Positions 1 to 9,723 of a stretch of DNA of 64,000 bases are shown here, piece after piece. The stretch comes from Trypanosoma brucei gambiense DAL972 (lineage: Eukaryota; Euglenozoa; Kinetoplastea; Trypanosomatida; Trypanosomatidae). The notes under the pieces are model-generated. The model did not search any database and was not told where the DNA came from. It was given only the letters and a program-made list of their open reading frames with translations. The position numbers were made by a program, and so were the translations under genes. Numbering within the stretch: position 1 is the first letter of the stretch; each line of letters begins with the position of its first letter. The stretch spans positions 186,001-250,000 of the forward strand of contig NC_026744.1 in assembly GCF_000210295.1 (NCBI RefSeq). Reading direction: 5' to 3'.

Positions 1-1725
1 ACCTGTCCGGTGGACGCTATTTGTGAGCAAGTTGACAATTTGTCCTCAGATAGTGACAAAGCTGATATAGCATTTGTATTGTATTCTCAGTACCTTAAAG
101 ATTATGAACGAAAGCCATCGTTTACCGCAGATACATGGGATGAAATCAAGTACGTGGGCGATAGCGGAAGGCGGTTTGGTGTCCTGTACGATGAGGAGCG
201 GGGCGCTGTTCAACTTATTTTATTCGGGAAATGTTATCGAATCTTCATCCTCTCTTTCCTGCTGAGGTTTATATGTCTAATACTTTTCTGGGCGGTTATG
301 TACATGTTGGCGTCTCGTAGCAAATTTTCGCCTGGTGGCTTGTACTTTGACACGTTATGCACTATTTTATTTGCCGGTGTGGTTGGTTCGATCATATCTA
401 GAGTGACGCGTGTCCCCTCAGTTGCTTGCGCAGTCCTAGCGGCTGCTTTATACAACAACATTCCTCCCACAGGCAGCCTTACGGCAGGCACATCTTTGGA
501 TATGAGGGGCGTAATTAGTTTGTTTGGGCTCACCGTCGGTATGATTAGGGGCGGGTTGGCATTAAATCTCAGGGCTTTAAAAGCCAACTTTTTCCGGTAT
601 TTGTGCTTCAGCGTTGTGCCAATGGTGGCCGAGGCTTTTGCGCACGGTTTTCTCGCAAAGATCCTGTTTCGTTACCCGACTACTACTTGGGCGTTGTTGC
701 ACGGGTTTATTGTCACGGCTAATGCTCCAGGTATCATTATACCCGCCTTGATTGAACTTCAAAGAAAGGGATATGGTACCCGAGGCGGTCCCGGTGTGAT
801 GATACTCATCTCTGTTTCTGTTGAGGCCACCTTCTGTGTTTGGACCATCCAGCTGTTGTTGGCAATCCAGTTCAACACCATGGGTCTTCTTCTTGCGGGG
901 TTGCTTGGACCTATACAGATAATAGTGGGACTTGTGGTTGGGGTTGGGCTGGGGTACGCATTTTACTTCGTTGTATTTGATATTCTGTATAAGGAGGGAC
1001 AGCGTGTGCCGCTCCGGGAGTCAACCATTCTTTACGCAACGCAGCGTCACCTGTCACACGTTAGACTCACATCATGCTTCATTGTCATGCTCGTTTCCAT
1101 GGTTTGCACTTCCGTTGGCCGCATGGTGTCTTGTATTGGTGGGGCTGCTGTGATTATTGTAACAATGCTGGCCTTGTTTAGTCATTGGTGCGACGTCGCT
1201 AGCAAAATGGAGCACCTTACCGCTAAGGGTGACGTATTGGTATTCTTCCGTGTGCTGTGGGATTACGTTGCCATGCCTGCTCTGTTTGCAATGGCCGGTG
1301 CCAGTGTTAATTTCTCAGAGGTTTTCAGTGGGGATTTCTTTGCTCCTGGAATTGCGTGTGTGCTTGCTGGGCTCGTGGTGCGCTGCCTCTCTTCAATGAT
1401 CACACCGTTGCTTCTTCGCATGCCATTCACATGGCGGGAGCTCGTTTTCTGTGGCATTGGATCCCTTGGTAAGGGGCCCATGCAGGCAGCTTTTGGCGCG
1501 GTCCCACTCATGTTTTTGCAAACTATGGGCGCAAATAGCGGGAACAGCACTGCCACAGCAGATGATTTCTCAGCCGATGACGATATTAAACACGCCCAAA
1601 CTCTCAAAAATAGTGCCGTGCTTTCGATGCTTGTGGCTTGCCCTCTCTGCTCTATCCTGCTGGGGGTACTGGCTCAGAAGCTGTTGCGGCGTGACGCCCC
1701 CAGTGTTCCAGCTGCTGCAAAGTAA
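1..1725 (+). CDS. SLC9B/NHA-like monovalent cation:proton antiporter, 5' partial
   Basis: The frame is open to the first base of the window and no ATG precedes the conserved part, so the true start lies upstream. At least 574 residues are visible. About 12 hydrophobic segments begin near nt 235. A segment around nt 545-590 (RGGLALNLRALK) and the following block (FIVTANAPGIIIPALIELQ) resemble the conserved core of the SLC9B (NHA) branch of CPA2 antiporters, and GKGPMQAAFGAVP near nt 1470 resembles the late core helix. By family it would exchange Na+ or Li+ for H+ across a membrane; the actual membrane cannot be told. The position expected to carry the paired ion-binding aspartates reads SVSVEAT (nt 811-831), so transport chemistry may differ or be lost. 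The C-terminus is short and polar. Family call good, substrate uncertain. Confidence 0.8.
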   Translation, partial: TCPVDAICEQVDNLSSDSDKADIAFVLYSQYLKDYERKPSFTADTWDEIKYVGDSGRRFGVLYDEERGAVQLILFGKCYRIFILSFLLRFICLILFWAVMYMLASRSKFSPGGLYFDTLCTILFAGVVGSIISRVTRVPSVACAVLAAALYNNIPPTGSLTAGTSLDMRGVISLFGLTVGMIRGGLALNLRALKANFFRYLCFSVVPMVAEAFAHGFLAKILFRYPTTTWALLHGFIVTANAPGIIIPALIELQRKGYGTRGGPGVMILISVSVEATFCVWTIQLLLAIQFNTMGLLLAGLLGPIQIIVGLVVGVGLGYAFYFVVFDILYKEGQRVPLRESTILYATQRHLSHVRLTSCFIVMLVSMVCTSVGRMVSCIGGAAVIIVTMLALFSHWCDVASKMEHLTAKGDVLVFFRVLWDYVAMPALFAMAGASVNFSEVFSGDFFAPGIACVLAGLVVRCLSSMITPLLLRMPFTWRELVFCGIGSLGKGPMQAAFGAVPLMFLQTMGANSGNSTATADDFSADDDIKHAQTLKNSAVLSMLVACPLCSILLGVLAQKLLRRDAPSVPAAAK

Positions 1726-2248
1726 AGGGCAGCGGAAATAAATTTGCAAGCAAACGCAAAGAAGGTTATTTTTGACTTTGGATGGCTGAGGCTGTTTGGG
1801 GAGGTCGGCGTGCGAATGCGGAGGAGCGAAAACTCGTGACTCCGCGGCAGCCGGCATGTATGAATACCGATTTGCAGGCTGGCAGACGCGCGTATGCAAT
1901 AGCTCGCGGGTCTCATCAGCATGTGTGTGTACGAACAGGGCTTAACGGTTGGACTTGTCATATATAATAATCTGTCTTTCTCTTTGCTATCCATAAATTT
2001 GGATATGCTTGTGGTTTATTAACACCGTGAGGAATGAGGAAGGTGCGGCTACACTTTGGTGAATGGGGAAGAGGTTCCCATCTCCTCCTCCTTTTTCTTT
2101 TCTCCCTTCTCCCCCTCCCAACTTCCAACTCCGGATGGGCAGTGCCTTCATAAAGGCACACGTGTACGTATGTACGAGGTTCCCCCTCCCCTGTGAGGAG
2201 CAACGTCACTTGGGCTTAAACGATGTATGCCCATGTGATGTGGTACTT

Positions 2249-2264
2249 ATATATATATATATAT
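2249..2264. repeat. (TA)n microsatellite
   Basis: A run of about eight TA dinucleotides in the antiporter 3' region. Confidence 0.85.
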
Positions 2265-2477
2265 GATGGCGTGTTTTCCTTTTCACTCAGCTCTTGTTGG
2301 TGTTGTTACTATTATTACTAATATTATTATTTTTGTAAAACTAATTACTCAGTTTCACTTGTTAATGAGGACGGTGTGGTTTCGTAATAATACTTGTAAT
2401 GTTTCGCTCCGACATCGATGGGACGAACTTTACGTGTCTGTGTGCACAAATACATGTATAAATAAGAAGTTGTAGTA

Positions 2478-2512
<35 letters not shown>
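2478..2512. repeat. compound (TA)n(TG)n microsatellite
   Basis: About eleven TA units pass directly into about six TG units. Length polymorphism between strains is expected. Confidence 0.85.
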
Positions 2513-2678
2513 GATGGAGCGGGCATTGCCGCCTTGCGGGAGGTAATGAGCAGAAACGTGAAGGGGGTGCATGTGCCATTTAACATTAGAGGTGTTTATG
2601 TTTTTTGTTTTTTAGTAGAGAGGAATCAATCCCCAAGGGGATATGGTATGCTGAAAGGGTTTAAAGGAAGATATTTAA

Positions 2679-2681
<3 letters not shown>

Positions 2682-2709
<28 letters not shown>
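2682..2709. repeat. (TA)n microsatellite
   Basis: About fourteen TA units, the third such tract within 500 bases of the same gap. Confidence 0.85.
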
Positions 2710-3199
2710 GCTCATAAGAGTATGTACGTGTGCCTAAATGGAGGGGATGTATAGCATCGATAATACGCGTTTACATCTGTGCTAAGGGGGAAGGGGGCGA
2801 AAAGGCGGGAATGGTACCATAAAAATTACGGACCGGTGCGTGTTCGGTTTCTCGGGTTCATCGGCTTCCTTCTAGGAAAATGATTGAAAACAGACGAATT
2901 CGGCTTGTGCGTGTCGTGCCTACAGCCATTTTGTCCCGTCGCTGTTTTTCGTCTTTTTTTTTGTGCCATACCGCTTCTACTCCGGTCTGCCTTCGTTTTT
3001 TGTCGAAAATAAGTAGTATTTTAGCGGATTTGATTATTATTTTTGCTGCTTTCTGTTTTTTTCCCACTTCATCACATGGCGTCCCTTATGCCCGTTATTA
3101 ATATTATTTCCTTTTTTTTTCAGCACTATTACTTCTTACGGCTGTCACCATGTGGTTTGATGATCGCTGTGGTACGTTTCAATCGAATTGGGTCTCAGC

Positions 3200-3261
3200 C
3201 TTCCTTTTCTTCCATTTTTATTTGTTTCTCTTCCCCGCCTTCTCACCTTCTTCTCAAATAG
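3200..3261 (+). promoter_or_regulatory. predicted trans-splice acceptor for Bud32
   Basis: A dense C/T tract runs from about 3200 to 3255 and the first AG after it is at 3260-3261. This would give a 5' UTR of about 51 bases before the ATG at 3313. Confidence 0.6.
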
Positions 3262-3312
3262 TTTTGGCTTTGGTGTTGAAGTGGGGAGTCACGGGTAAGC
3301 CGGTGGTGGTTG

Positions 3313-4053
3313 ATGAATACGCACGCGGCCGCTGTTACGGTTGGGTCGGTGCTGTTTCAATGCGCCGAGTCACGTGTGTATGAATGCGATTTCTACAGTC
3401 ACCCTGCCGTATGCAAATATCGGCTTCCAAAGCCTTACAGGCACCCTACATTGGATAAAAGGCTTCGTGAGCAGCGCTCTGTGCGTGAGGCAAGGGCATT
3501 GGTGAGATGTCAAAAGCAAGGGATCGCGGTGCCAGCGGTGTATGCCATCGACCGTGAGAGTTGCGCCATCGTAATGGAACGAATTATTGGGATGAGTGTA
3601 CGGGACGTGCTTAATGAGGTGCAGCGGCCGTTGGAGGGCGCAGTGTCACCGGTGGCCGCCCGCGTGTTGGAAGGGATGGGTGAAGTGGTGGGGCTTCTGC
3701 ACAATGCTCATATAATCCACGGGGATCTTACAACCTCAAACTTCATGTACCGAACGGCAACTGTGGCGGAGGGGAAGGCTGATAGTGCAGCATGTGGAGC
3801 CGCTCCACGTGATCGTCTCGTCGTGTTGGACTTTGGTTTAGTGATGGACAAAAATAGTGCGGAAGAGCGTGCAGTCGACTTGTATGTTCTTGAGCGGGCC
3901 ATTAAATCGTCGCACCCGTCGCTCGAAGGCGTGGCTTCAGCGTTCATCTTAAACGGCTACCGTCGTACTGCAGATCCACATCAAGTGGAAGCGACTATCA
4001 CACGTCTTGGGGCTGTGCGGGCGCGTGGTCGCAAGCGTAGTATGGTGGGATAG
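3313..4053 (+). CDS. BUD32: EKC/KEOPS complex kinase-like ATPase Bud32 (PRPK)
   Basis: A 246-residue atypical small kinase. In the KEOPS complex, Bud32 hydrolyses ATP to support Kae1 in making the t6A modification of tRNAs that read ANN codons. Visible features are the ATP-binding lysine in VCKYR (K35), the catalytic loop HGDLTTSN (136-143, Asp138), the metal-binding DFG (173-175) and the C-terminal RGRKRSMVG, which is diagnostic of Bud32. The length matches the family (about 220-260). The first ATG in frame is at 3313; an open TTG codon just before it is ignored. A short insertion around 150-165 separates the catalytic loop from DFG. No other KEOPS gene is in the window. Identification is firm. 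Confidence 0.95.
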   Translation: MNTHAAAVTVGSVLFQCAESRVYECDFYSHPAVCKYRLPKPYRHPTLDKRLREQRSVREARALVRCQKQGIAVPAVYAIDRESCAIVMERIIGMSVRDVLNEVQRPLEGAVSPVAARVLEGMGEVVGLLHNAHIIHGDLTTSNFMYRTATVAEGKADSAACGAAPRDRLVVLDFGLVMDKNSAEERAVDLYVLERAIKSSHPSLEGVASAFILNGYRRTADPHQVEATITRLGAVRARGRKRSMVG

Positions 4054-4505
4054 GCAATAATAGCATTTACTTGTCGTTGGCGGTGACACTCCCCTTTTTT
4101 CTCTTCACTATTTTTGCGTTTCGTTTTTCCCACTTGGTTTACTTGTCAGGACCGATGGTGCCGTATGGGTCGCCCTTCTTACTTGGGTGGCGTTCGCATC
4201 GATGTGTGCTTCCGTATTTGCACGATGTTGAAGGGACGTGTCCGTTTCATATCTCTGCTTAATATTTGATTTACCTCTTCGACGCGGTTCCGCAGGCGGC
4301 ACTACGCTCTACTTCCTGAGCTTGTTGATTATCTTCTTTTTTTACCCTTCGTAAACTTGGTGTAGGCGCTGCGGCACCCCGCAACCGCAGTTAACATTGG
4401 ATTCGAAGACGTCCCAAATACAATAGGGAGGCTTGGCAGAAAAGAAGAAAAGGGAGTTAAGGAGGATAAGCTTCTTCACTTCGATATAGAACGCCATAGA
4501 AGCAA
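4054..4505 (+). other. intergenic region, Bud32 to LRR gene
   Basis: T-rich 3' region of Bud32 followed by a pyrimidine tract at about 4331-4350. No gene seen. Confidence 0.7.
4331..4365 (+). promoter_or_regulatory. predicted trans-splice acceptor for the LRR/coiled-coil gene
   Basis: A C/T tract at about 4331-4350 is followed by AG at 4364-4365, giving a 5' UTR of about 140 bases. Confidence 0.5.
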
Positions 4506-7352
4506 ATGCACGCTGGCTCTCCAACGACGCCAGCCGCAACCCCCGTGCGTTCGAAACATCAGCCACTGTTGATGCCAGCTAGAAAGAGAGCCTTGTCGCC
4601 CATACCTCAAAGGCTGCAGCAACGCCCCTCATTCGGTGTCCCCTCACCGAAACGAAACATGTTGTTTCAACGAGTTAAAGCACAAGATGAGGCGAGCGTT
4701 TCGCTTCCTGATGAAACTATTCGAGAGCTTCGCAATACCCGAAGCCTATTTCTATGCTGCCGGAACCTTTTATCGTTCGGTCACATACAGTATCTGGAGC
4801 ACATGACAAACCTTTCCTCACTGAATGTTCACATGAATGCCATCTCACGTTTGGAGTGTCTGTTTAATCTGCGAAACCTCGCTGAGCTCGACGTTAGTGC
4901 GAATGAATTGCGTGACGTTGATGAAGGTGCGTTTGTGGGCCTTTGTAAACTCAGGCGTCTCAATCTTTCCAGCAACTTTCTCACTTCGCTGAGCGGTTTC
5001 AAGCACCTTCCCGCCCTAGAATGGTTGTCCGTCAGCTTCAATGAATTGGAAGATCTTGGAGAAGTGCAGCAGCTTCCGTGCCCACAGAAGTTAGTCTACC
5101 TCGACGTCTGCGGGAACAAAATCCCCTCCGTTGCCAACCTAGTGAAACCACTGGGAAAGTGTTGCGACCTGGCGGAACTCCGTGTAGAGGTTCCACGAGC
5201 CGCTCTTCTTCTTCCCACGACGCCACCCCAACTGCAGCTACGGGAGAATCCATTCTGTGCAACTGAGTCAAATTATGTGGAGCGCATTCTTTCAAAATTC
5301 AAGAGACTGAAAGTACTAAACGGCGTGCCATGCGGCTGTGATCTCACTGAGGATTTGCATGTATCATCCTATAGCGCTGCTGCGAGTGAAGGACCGTTAA
5401 CCAAAGACAATGGAATTAGTGTACGCGAGTGCAAGTTACACCCAATAACCGCTGCAGATTCTCGCGATACAGCGTCGAGGGGTGAGTTGCGCGATGCAGG
5501 ACACTGTCGGAAGGAGGTGGTAGGGGCTGCAGATACCAGCGGTGTTGCTGGTAACGAAGTGAGAAACAGCAACGACTGCGATGGTTCTGGAAGTTTTCTC
5601 AACGTCGTAGAGATTACCTGTTCATCAGAGGGCCTAACCTCCCCGGTGTGTGTCTCTCGGGGTGTTACCACCGACTTGTCGGTGCCCCCCCATAGGGTTA
5701 TGCACCTTTCAAGTACGGATGACGTTGCCGCGCAAAAGGTTCTGGAAGATGATAACGCACACCTCAAGTTGAGTCTTAGGAGGTTGCAGGAACAATTGTC
5801 ATTGCGCGTGGCACTTGAGGAGGATCTGCGTCGTAGTCTCGAGGAGGCTCGTCGCAACCATGCGTCCCTAGTTGAATCTTCCGAACTTGAGTCCAAGCGG
5901 TTCGGTCGGCAAATCGATGCACTGAAGGATGAATTGTCGCGGCGTGCTCAAGAATCCGGTGTGCTGGAGCGGCAGCACCGTGCCAACCTTGAGAAGCAAA
6001 TGAAGAACCACAAAGCCGCTATGCGGGAGTTACGCCAACGAGAAGCTGTTCGGGCTGCCCAAGATCTGGAGGAAAAGCTTTCGCAGGTCCACAAAGAGGC
6101 TGATAAGCGGTCGGCTGAATTACAGGAGAGAGTTGATAGCACTCTCAAACAGAATGAGTGGCTTCAAAAAATGAACGTGCAGATCGAGGAGCGTGTGAAA
6201 CAGCTTCAGGCCGAGTTTCTGTTGTGTGAGCAATCTGCCAAGCTTTGCGAAAAGCGTTACCTACTAATGTTGGAAGAATGTTCCTCTCGTCATGCGGTTG
6301 AAGTGGCTGCGCTTAACGCACTTGTGTCTAGTGGTGCGGCATACCTGCATCTGTGGCAACACCACGGGCGAATGCTGTTGGTGTCCCACAGCAACAACCA
6401 GCAGGAGTGGAAAGAATATACGAGTAAGCTGAAGAAGCACTACGAAGGGATAGTCACGCAGCTCCATGCCGCGCAGGCCGCACGAGGCACACATTTCGAC
6501 GTTGCTTGTGACCCTATCGTAGTCAGCAACGAGAACCTTCGCATGGACGAAGAAGTGCCCAAGCTACAGGAGGCCCTGTCCCTTGCGCGTGAATCTGAAC
6601 AATTGGTGTCCCGTGAGAATGTACGGTTGCTTTCGTGTGTGGCGGCGATGGAAAAAGAGTTGGCTGATTCGGTAAAGTTGATGCAGGAGCATCAAGCGTC
6701 TGCCCGTTCCGCGCAAGATGAGTTTACCCGGGAGCGTGATAACCTTCTTCGCACACTACACAATCTACGGGACACAATTCGTAAGAAAGATACAGCATAC
6801 GACGAGCTGGAAGCTGAAGCGGAAGCCAAGATCGATGAAAAGAGGGCCATCATCGCCAAACTGGAGGCTCGGCTTGAAGAAGCCAGGGAGTCGGCGGAAT
6901 GTCAGCGGGAGGAGGCGGCGAAACTTCTTCGTGTAGAGGAGGAGCTGCGGCGTGTCAAAGCTGAGTTCAGTGCAATCGAAAAGGATGCTTCACTACAAAC
7001 TACTACCCAGCAGCCTCAGCTCAAGGAGTTGATGGATGCGCTCGACGACAGCAAGCGGAAACTGGCCACTTTGGCTGCTCGTGAACATCAACAGTCTGTG
7101 AAGCTCGCGCGTGCAGCGGAAGCCCTAATGCTCGTTCGTGGGCAACTCGTACGGTTGGATGAGGTAAACACTTCTTTAACCAATGAACTTAGTGAACGTG
7201 AGGCTGCTTTGCGCGCAGCAACAACTGAAAATAGACACCTTCAACAGCAGTTGCAAGAGATACAGGAGACTGAGCGAGCCCGGCACCGAGCAGCTTTGCA
7301 AACCCTATCCCAATTGATGGTGGGGGGTATTGAAGGTGCAACAAGGGCCTAG
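4506..7352 (+). CDS. leucine-rich repeat and coiled-coil protein (LRRCC1/centriolin-like layout)
   Basis: 948 residues. The basic N-terminus (1-50) is followed by about five SDS22-type leucine-rich repeats at roughly 70-260 (for example NLSSLNVHMNAISRLECL and KLRRLNLSSNFLTSLSGF). A low-complexity spacer covers about 280-410. Then comes a very long coiled coil from about 415 to 930, rich in E, K, Q and L. The ATG at 4506 is the first in frame after a TAG at 4497-4499. Proteins with this layout often sit at centrosomes, basal bodies or the flagellum. That is a layout analogy, not a demonstrated orthology; a filament or scaffold role is inferred. No catalytic motif is seen. Confidence 0.8.
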   Translation: MHAGSPTTPAATPVRSKHQPLLMPARKRALSPIPQRLQQRPSFGVPSPKRNMLFQRVKAQDEASVSLPDETIRELRNTRSLFLCCRNLLSFGHIQYLEHMTNLSSLNVHMNAISRLECLFNLRNLAELDVSANELRDVDEGAFVGLCKLRRLNLSSNFLTSLSGFKHLPALEWLSVSFNELEDLGEVQQLPCPQKLVYLDVCGNKIPSVANLVKPLGKCCDLAELRVEVPRAALLLPTTPPQLQLRENPFCATESNYVERILSKFKRLKVLNGVPCGCDLTEDLHVSSYSAAASEGPLTKDNGISVRECKLHPITAADSRDTASRGELRDAGHCRKEVVGAADTSGVAGNEVRNSNDCDGSGSFLNVVEITCSSEGLTSPVCVSRGVTTDLSVPPHRVMHLSSTDDVAAQKVLEDDNAHLKLSLRRLQEQLSLRVALEEDLRRSLEEARRNHASLVESSELESKRFGRQIDALKDELSRRAQESGVLERQHRANLEKQMKNHKAAMRELRQREAVRAAQDLEEKLSQVHKEADKRSAELQERVDSTLKQNEWLQKMNVQIEERVKQLQAEFLLCEQSAKLCEKRYLLMLEECSSRHAVEVAALNALVSSGAAYLHLWQHHGRMLLVSHSNNQQEWKEYTSKLKKHYEGIVTQLHAAQAARGTHFDVACDPIVVSNENLRMDEEVPKLQEALSLARESEQLVSRENVRLLSCVAAMEKELADSVKLMQEHQASARSAQDEFTRERDNLLRTLHNLRDTIRKKDTAYDELEAEAEAKIDEKRAIIAKLEARLEEARESAECQREEAAKLLRVEEELRRVKAEFSAIEKDASLQTTTQQPQLKELMDALDDSKRKLATLAAREHQQSVKLARAAEALMLVRGQLVRLDEVNTSLTNELSEREAALRAATTENRHLQQQLQEIQETERARHRAALQTLSQLMVGGIEGATRA

Positions 7353-7932
7353 TCGTCATCTTTTTTTTTTTTTTGGGAGGGGAGCACGGCACGCTTGAAC
7401 ATGAATTACCTCTAGTGCGTTGCGGGACAAGTGGGCGCGCTTATGAGAATCGCATTCCTCCACTCGGCCATATAAGCGCCCTAACGCAACCGTAACCAAC
7501 GACAGACGGGTATGTTGGGGAACTGTTTTCACGAGGCGACCGGCTACATGGTTCTGCGGTAATGGAGTTTGGGGGGAGGGGATTGCACATTGTATGTTGA
7601 AGTAGTTTTTCTGTTGGGCCCTGTTGCAGACAGCGCCAGAAAAGTGAAGGGATGGGCATGTTTTTTGCAGGATTATTTTACAAAACAAAGAGAGACAGGA
7701 AGTGGTGTGCGAGGGTTAGCGTCAATTGGGTAAGTTTCCTGTATTTGCTTTCCATTGTTATTGTAACTCAGCACCCTTTGAATTTTTTTGTTTTAGTCTT
7801 TGTGGTCTGCAGGCTCAAGGAGCGAAGGAAGGAAGGAAGGAAGTTCGCTGTGAGGAGTTGGTAACCCTATAGGCCAACCACGAGGGAAAGAAGGGGAAGG
7901 AATTGTTAAGTGTGTGGCTTTGTAGGGGGTAG
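7353..7932 (+). other. intergenic region, LRR gene to uL23m
   Basis: It begins with a poly-T run just after the stop, holds a GGAA-type purine repeat near 7822-7842 and a pyrimidine stretch at about 7741-7795. No gene seen. Confidence 0.65.
7771..7812 (+). promoter_or_regulatory. predicted trans-splice acceptor for uL23m
   Basis: A T-rich tract is followed by AG at 7795-7796, with an alternative AG at 7811-7812. The 5' UTR would be about 120-136 bases. Confidence 0.45.
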
Positions 7933-8673
7933 ATGGTGGTTAGTCTGAGGAGGTTTCACTCATATGCCAATAGCAGTAGGGGCGGTGCCACCACGTGCTT
8001 GATTACGGGAGGGGGGAAGGGGCATTTTGCTCTAACTGTGTCAACCCGTGGTCGCTTTTATCGTCCGTTGGTGGACGACGGAATTAATTTGTGGCGTCGG
8101 CGCATGGGTCGAATCCACAAGGGTTGGAGGACATGGGAATACCAGCACACACGACCTGATCCACGGCCTTTCCCAGATCCACCGGTGAATGATTACTTTG
8201 GTCGGAGCCGCATTTGGAACCCGATTGCATGCAAGTTAGGCTACGTAAGGAAGAAGGCTGATGAATGGGGTTGGCCCAACAAGCCACCGCCGCCGACTGG
8301 GTTGAGGCACTCGCAAGAGTTTTTCCCTTTCTTTTTTGAGAGGTATTTTCCGGATGCGGAGGTCCGTTTGTTGCTTGATAGTGTCCTAAACAACGAAACA
8401 AAGCGGCCTGTTTTTCAGATTCCGTGCAGCATGTCCAAGGTAGAACTTGTCAACTACCTCAAAAACATTTACGGTATAGACAACGTTGTTCGTGTAGAGG
8501 TGCGGAATCGACGTGGTCGCCGATACAAAAACGAAGTGGGTGAGATCAAGATGATGGACGACTACAAAGTCGCCGTCGTGGAGCTTGACACACCGGTTTC
8601 TGTTGAGCTGAAGCAAATAAAGGGAACGGAGGACACGTCCGATAATAGGCCCCAGGAACGAATCACTCAATGA
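7933..8673 (+). CDS. mitochondrial large-subunit ribosomal protein uL23m
   Basis: 246 residues. The first ~25 residues (MVVSLRRFHSYANSSRGG...) are basic and hydroxylated without acids, a likely mitochondrial presequence. A trypanosome-type middle section rich in W, P and R precedes the L23 fold at about 135-235, seen in PVFQIPCSMSKVELVNYLK, YGIDNVVRVEVRN and the later YKVAVVELD. uL23 binds domain III of the large-subunit rRNA near the exit tunnel; here it would act in the kinetoplast-mitochondrial ribosome, whose proteins are usually longer than bacterial ones (about 100 residues). The ATG at 7933 is in frame and supported by the presequence. The call rests on recognised motifs. Confidence 0.88.
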   Translation: MVVSLRRFHSYANSSRGGATTCLITGGGKGHFALTVSTRGRFYRPLVDDGINLWRRRMGRIHKGWRTWEYQHTRPDPRPFPDPPVNDYFGRSRIWNPIACKLGYVRKKADEWGWPNKPPPPTGLRHSQEFFPFFFERYFPDAEVRLLLDSVLNNETKRPVFQIPCSMSKVELVNYLKNIYGIDNVVRVEVRNRRGRRYKNEVGEIKMMDDYKVAVVELDTPVSVELKQIKGTEDTSDNRPQERITQ

Positions 8674-9723
8674 GGGGGGTTTCTGGAGGCAGCGTGAAGT
8701 GAGAAGGAAGGGAGGGAGCTGGGGTAGCTGACGTTTATTTATGGGTTGCACGTGAGTTTGATGCCAAGCAGCGTGCATCTTTTTTTTTTCTTTCTTGTAT
8801 TAGTTGCGAGCAGAAGGAGTGGGCCGCGACAGCACTAACCCATTTGGTTCAACTCCTTGTTTTTCAAATACTGCAGTCATTTCCATTTTTTCTCTTGTCG
8901 CACGTCGATGGGATCACATTTCAATCGGCACTACTATTCACCCGTCCCATAATGTTCTTTTGGTAGTGTTTCGCAACCATATATGCGGGTTGTAACTCTA
9001 AGTTGGTGAGGTCTTGCAGAGGGATGTGGAGTACTGCTATTGATAAAGGTTACGGGGTTTGGCGAATAACAAAGCTTACTGATATGATATTTTTTCTTCG
9101 TACTTCGGGTCCTCCGTCGGGTGTGTCCGTGTGACAGGAACCCATATGCGTCGCGTGTCGTATTTTTCTTCTGCATCCTCTGTTGTCGATGGGCGTCAAC
9201 CCGTGGAGGAGCGGCTGCACCAGGATCGTTGCTAATTTAGTTGGATGTGGAGGTAACCGGTGGAAATTTGGTGCAATTGTGTTCCTGGTGGCGAGTGCGC
9301 TGTTGAACTGAATTGCGGTCACGACATTAGGGGATTGTGATCCCAAGCAAGGTTGGTACGTTTCCACCTTTCTTGTTTACGTACTTCCCCCGTTTCTCTT
9401 TTGGACGTTACGTTTTTTTTTTTTCGACTGACCGATGTTACTTTGTTTTATGCCAAGCTACACGTATGGGGGACTTCTTTTTTCCCCTGTATTGTGCTCT
9501 ACTGCGCGTGCAGCTAGCATGTGTCACCCGCATGTCTGCACCTCTTTGCACTACGCCACTGCTCTTTTACTTACCTTGCCGTCACTCAACTCTTCTTTAC
9601 CCCCTTTTTTTTTCTTTATTGCTTTCCTTCCTTCCTTCCTTCGCTGCGCCTGCGCACTTCTTGTGTTTCATATTTACGCAAGTTGTCGTTGAAACCACCT
9701 ATACCTATACTATTTCGCATAAG
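8674..9723 (+). other. intergenic region, uL23m to cyclophilin A
   Basis: A 1.05 kb gap. From about 9340 the cyclophilin frame is open without a stop up to its ATG and runs through a strongly C/T-rich leader with CTTC repeats near 9625-9645. No separate gene seen. Confidence 0.65.
9591..9682 (+). promoter_or_regulatory. predicted trans-splice acceptor for cyclophilin A
   Basis: A strong tract (9591-9645, including CCTTCCTTCCTTCC) is followed by AG at 9681-9682, which leaves a 5' UTR of about 41 bases before the ATG at 9724. Confidence 0.6.

Larger units (their letters stand above)
1726..3312 (+). other. intergenic region with microsatellites, no gene seen
   Basis: This 1.6 kb gap should hold the antiporter 3' UTR and the Bud32 5' UTR. 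It contains three TA-rich microsatellites (near 2249, 2478 and 2682) and T-rich stretches from about 2940 to 3256. The short open frames show no recognisable domain and mostly reflect T-rich sequence read as F, L and S. Confidence 0.7.

Noticed and set aside
5369..5896. A 175-codon minus-strand frame
   Set aside because: It is wholly inside the LRR/coiled-coil gene on the opposite strand, with Ser/Arg-rich shadow composition.
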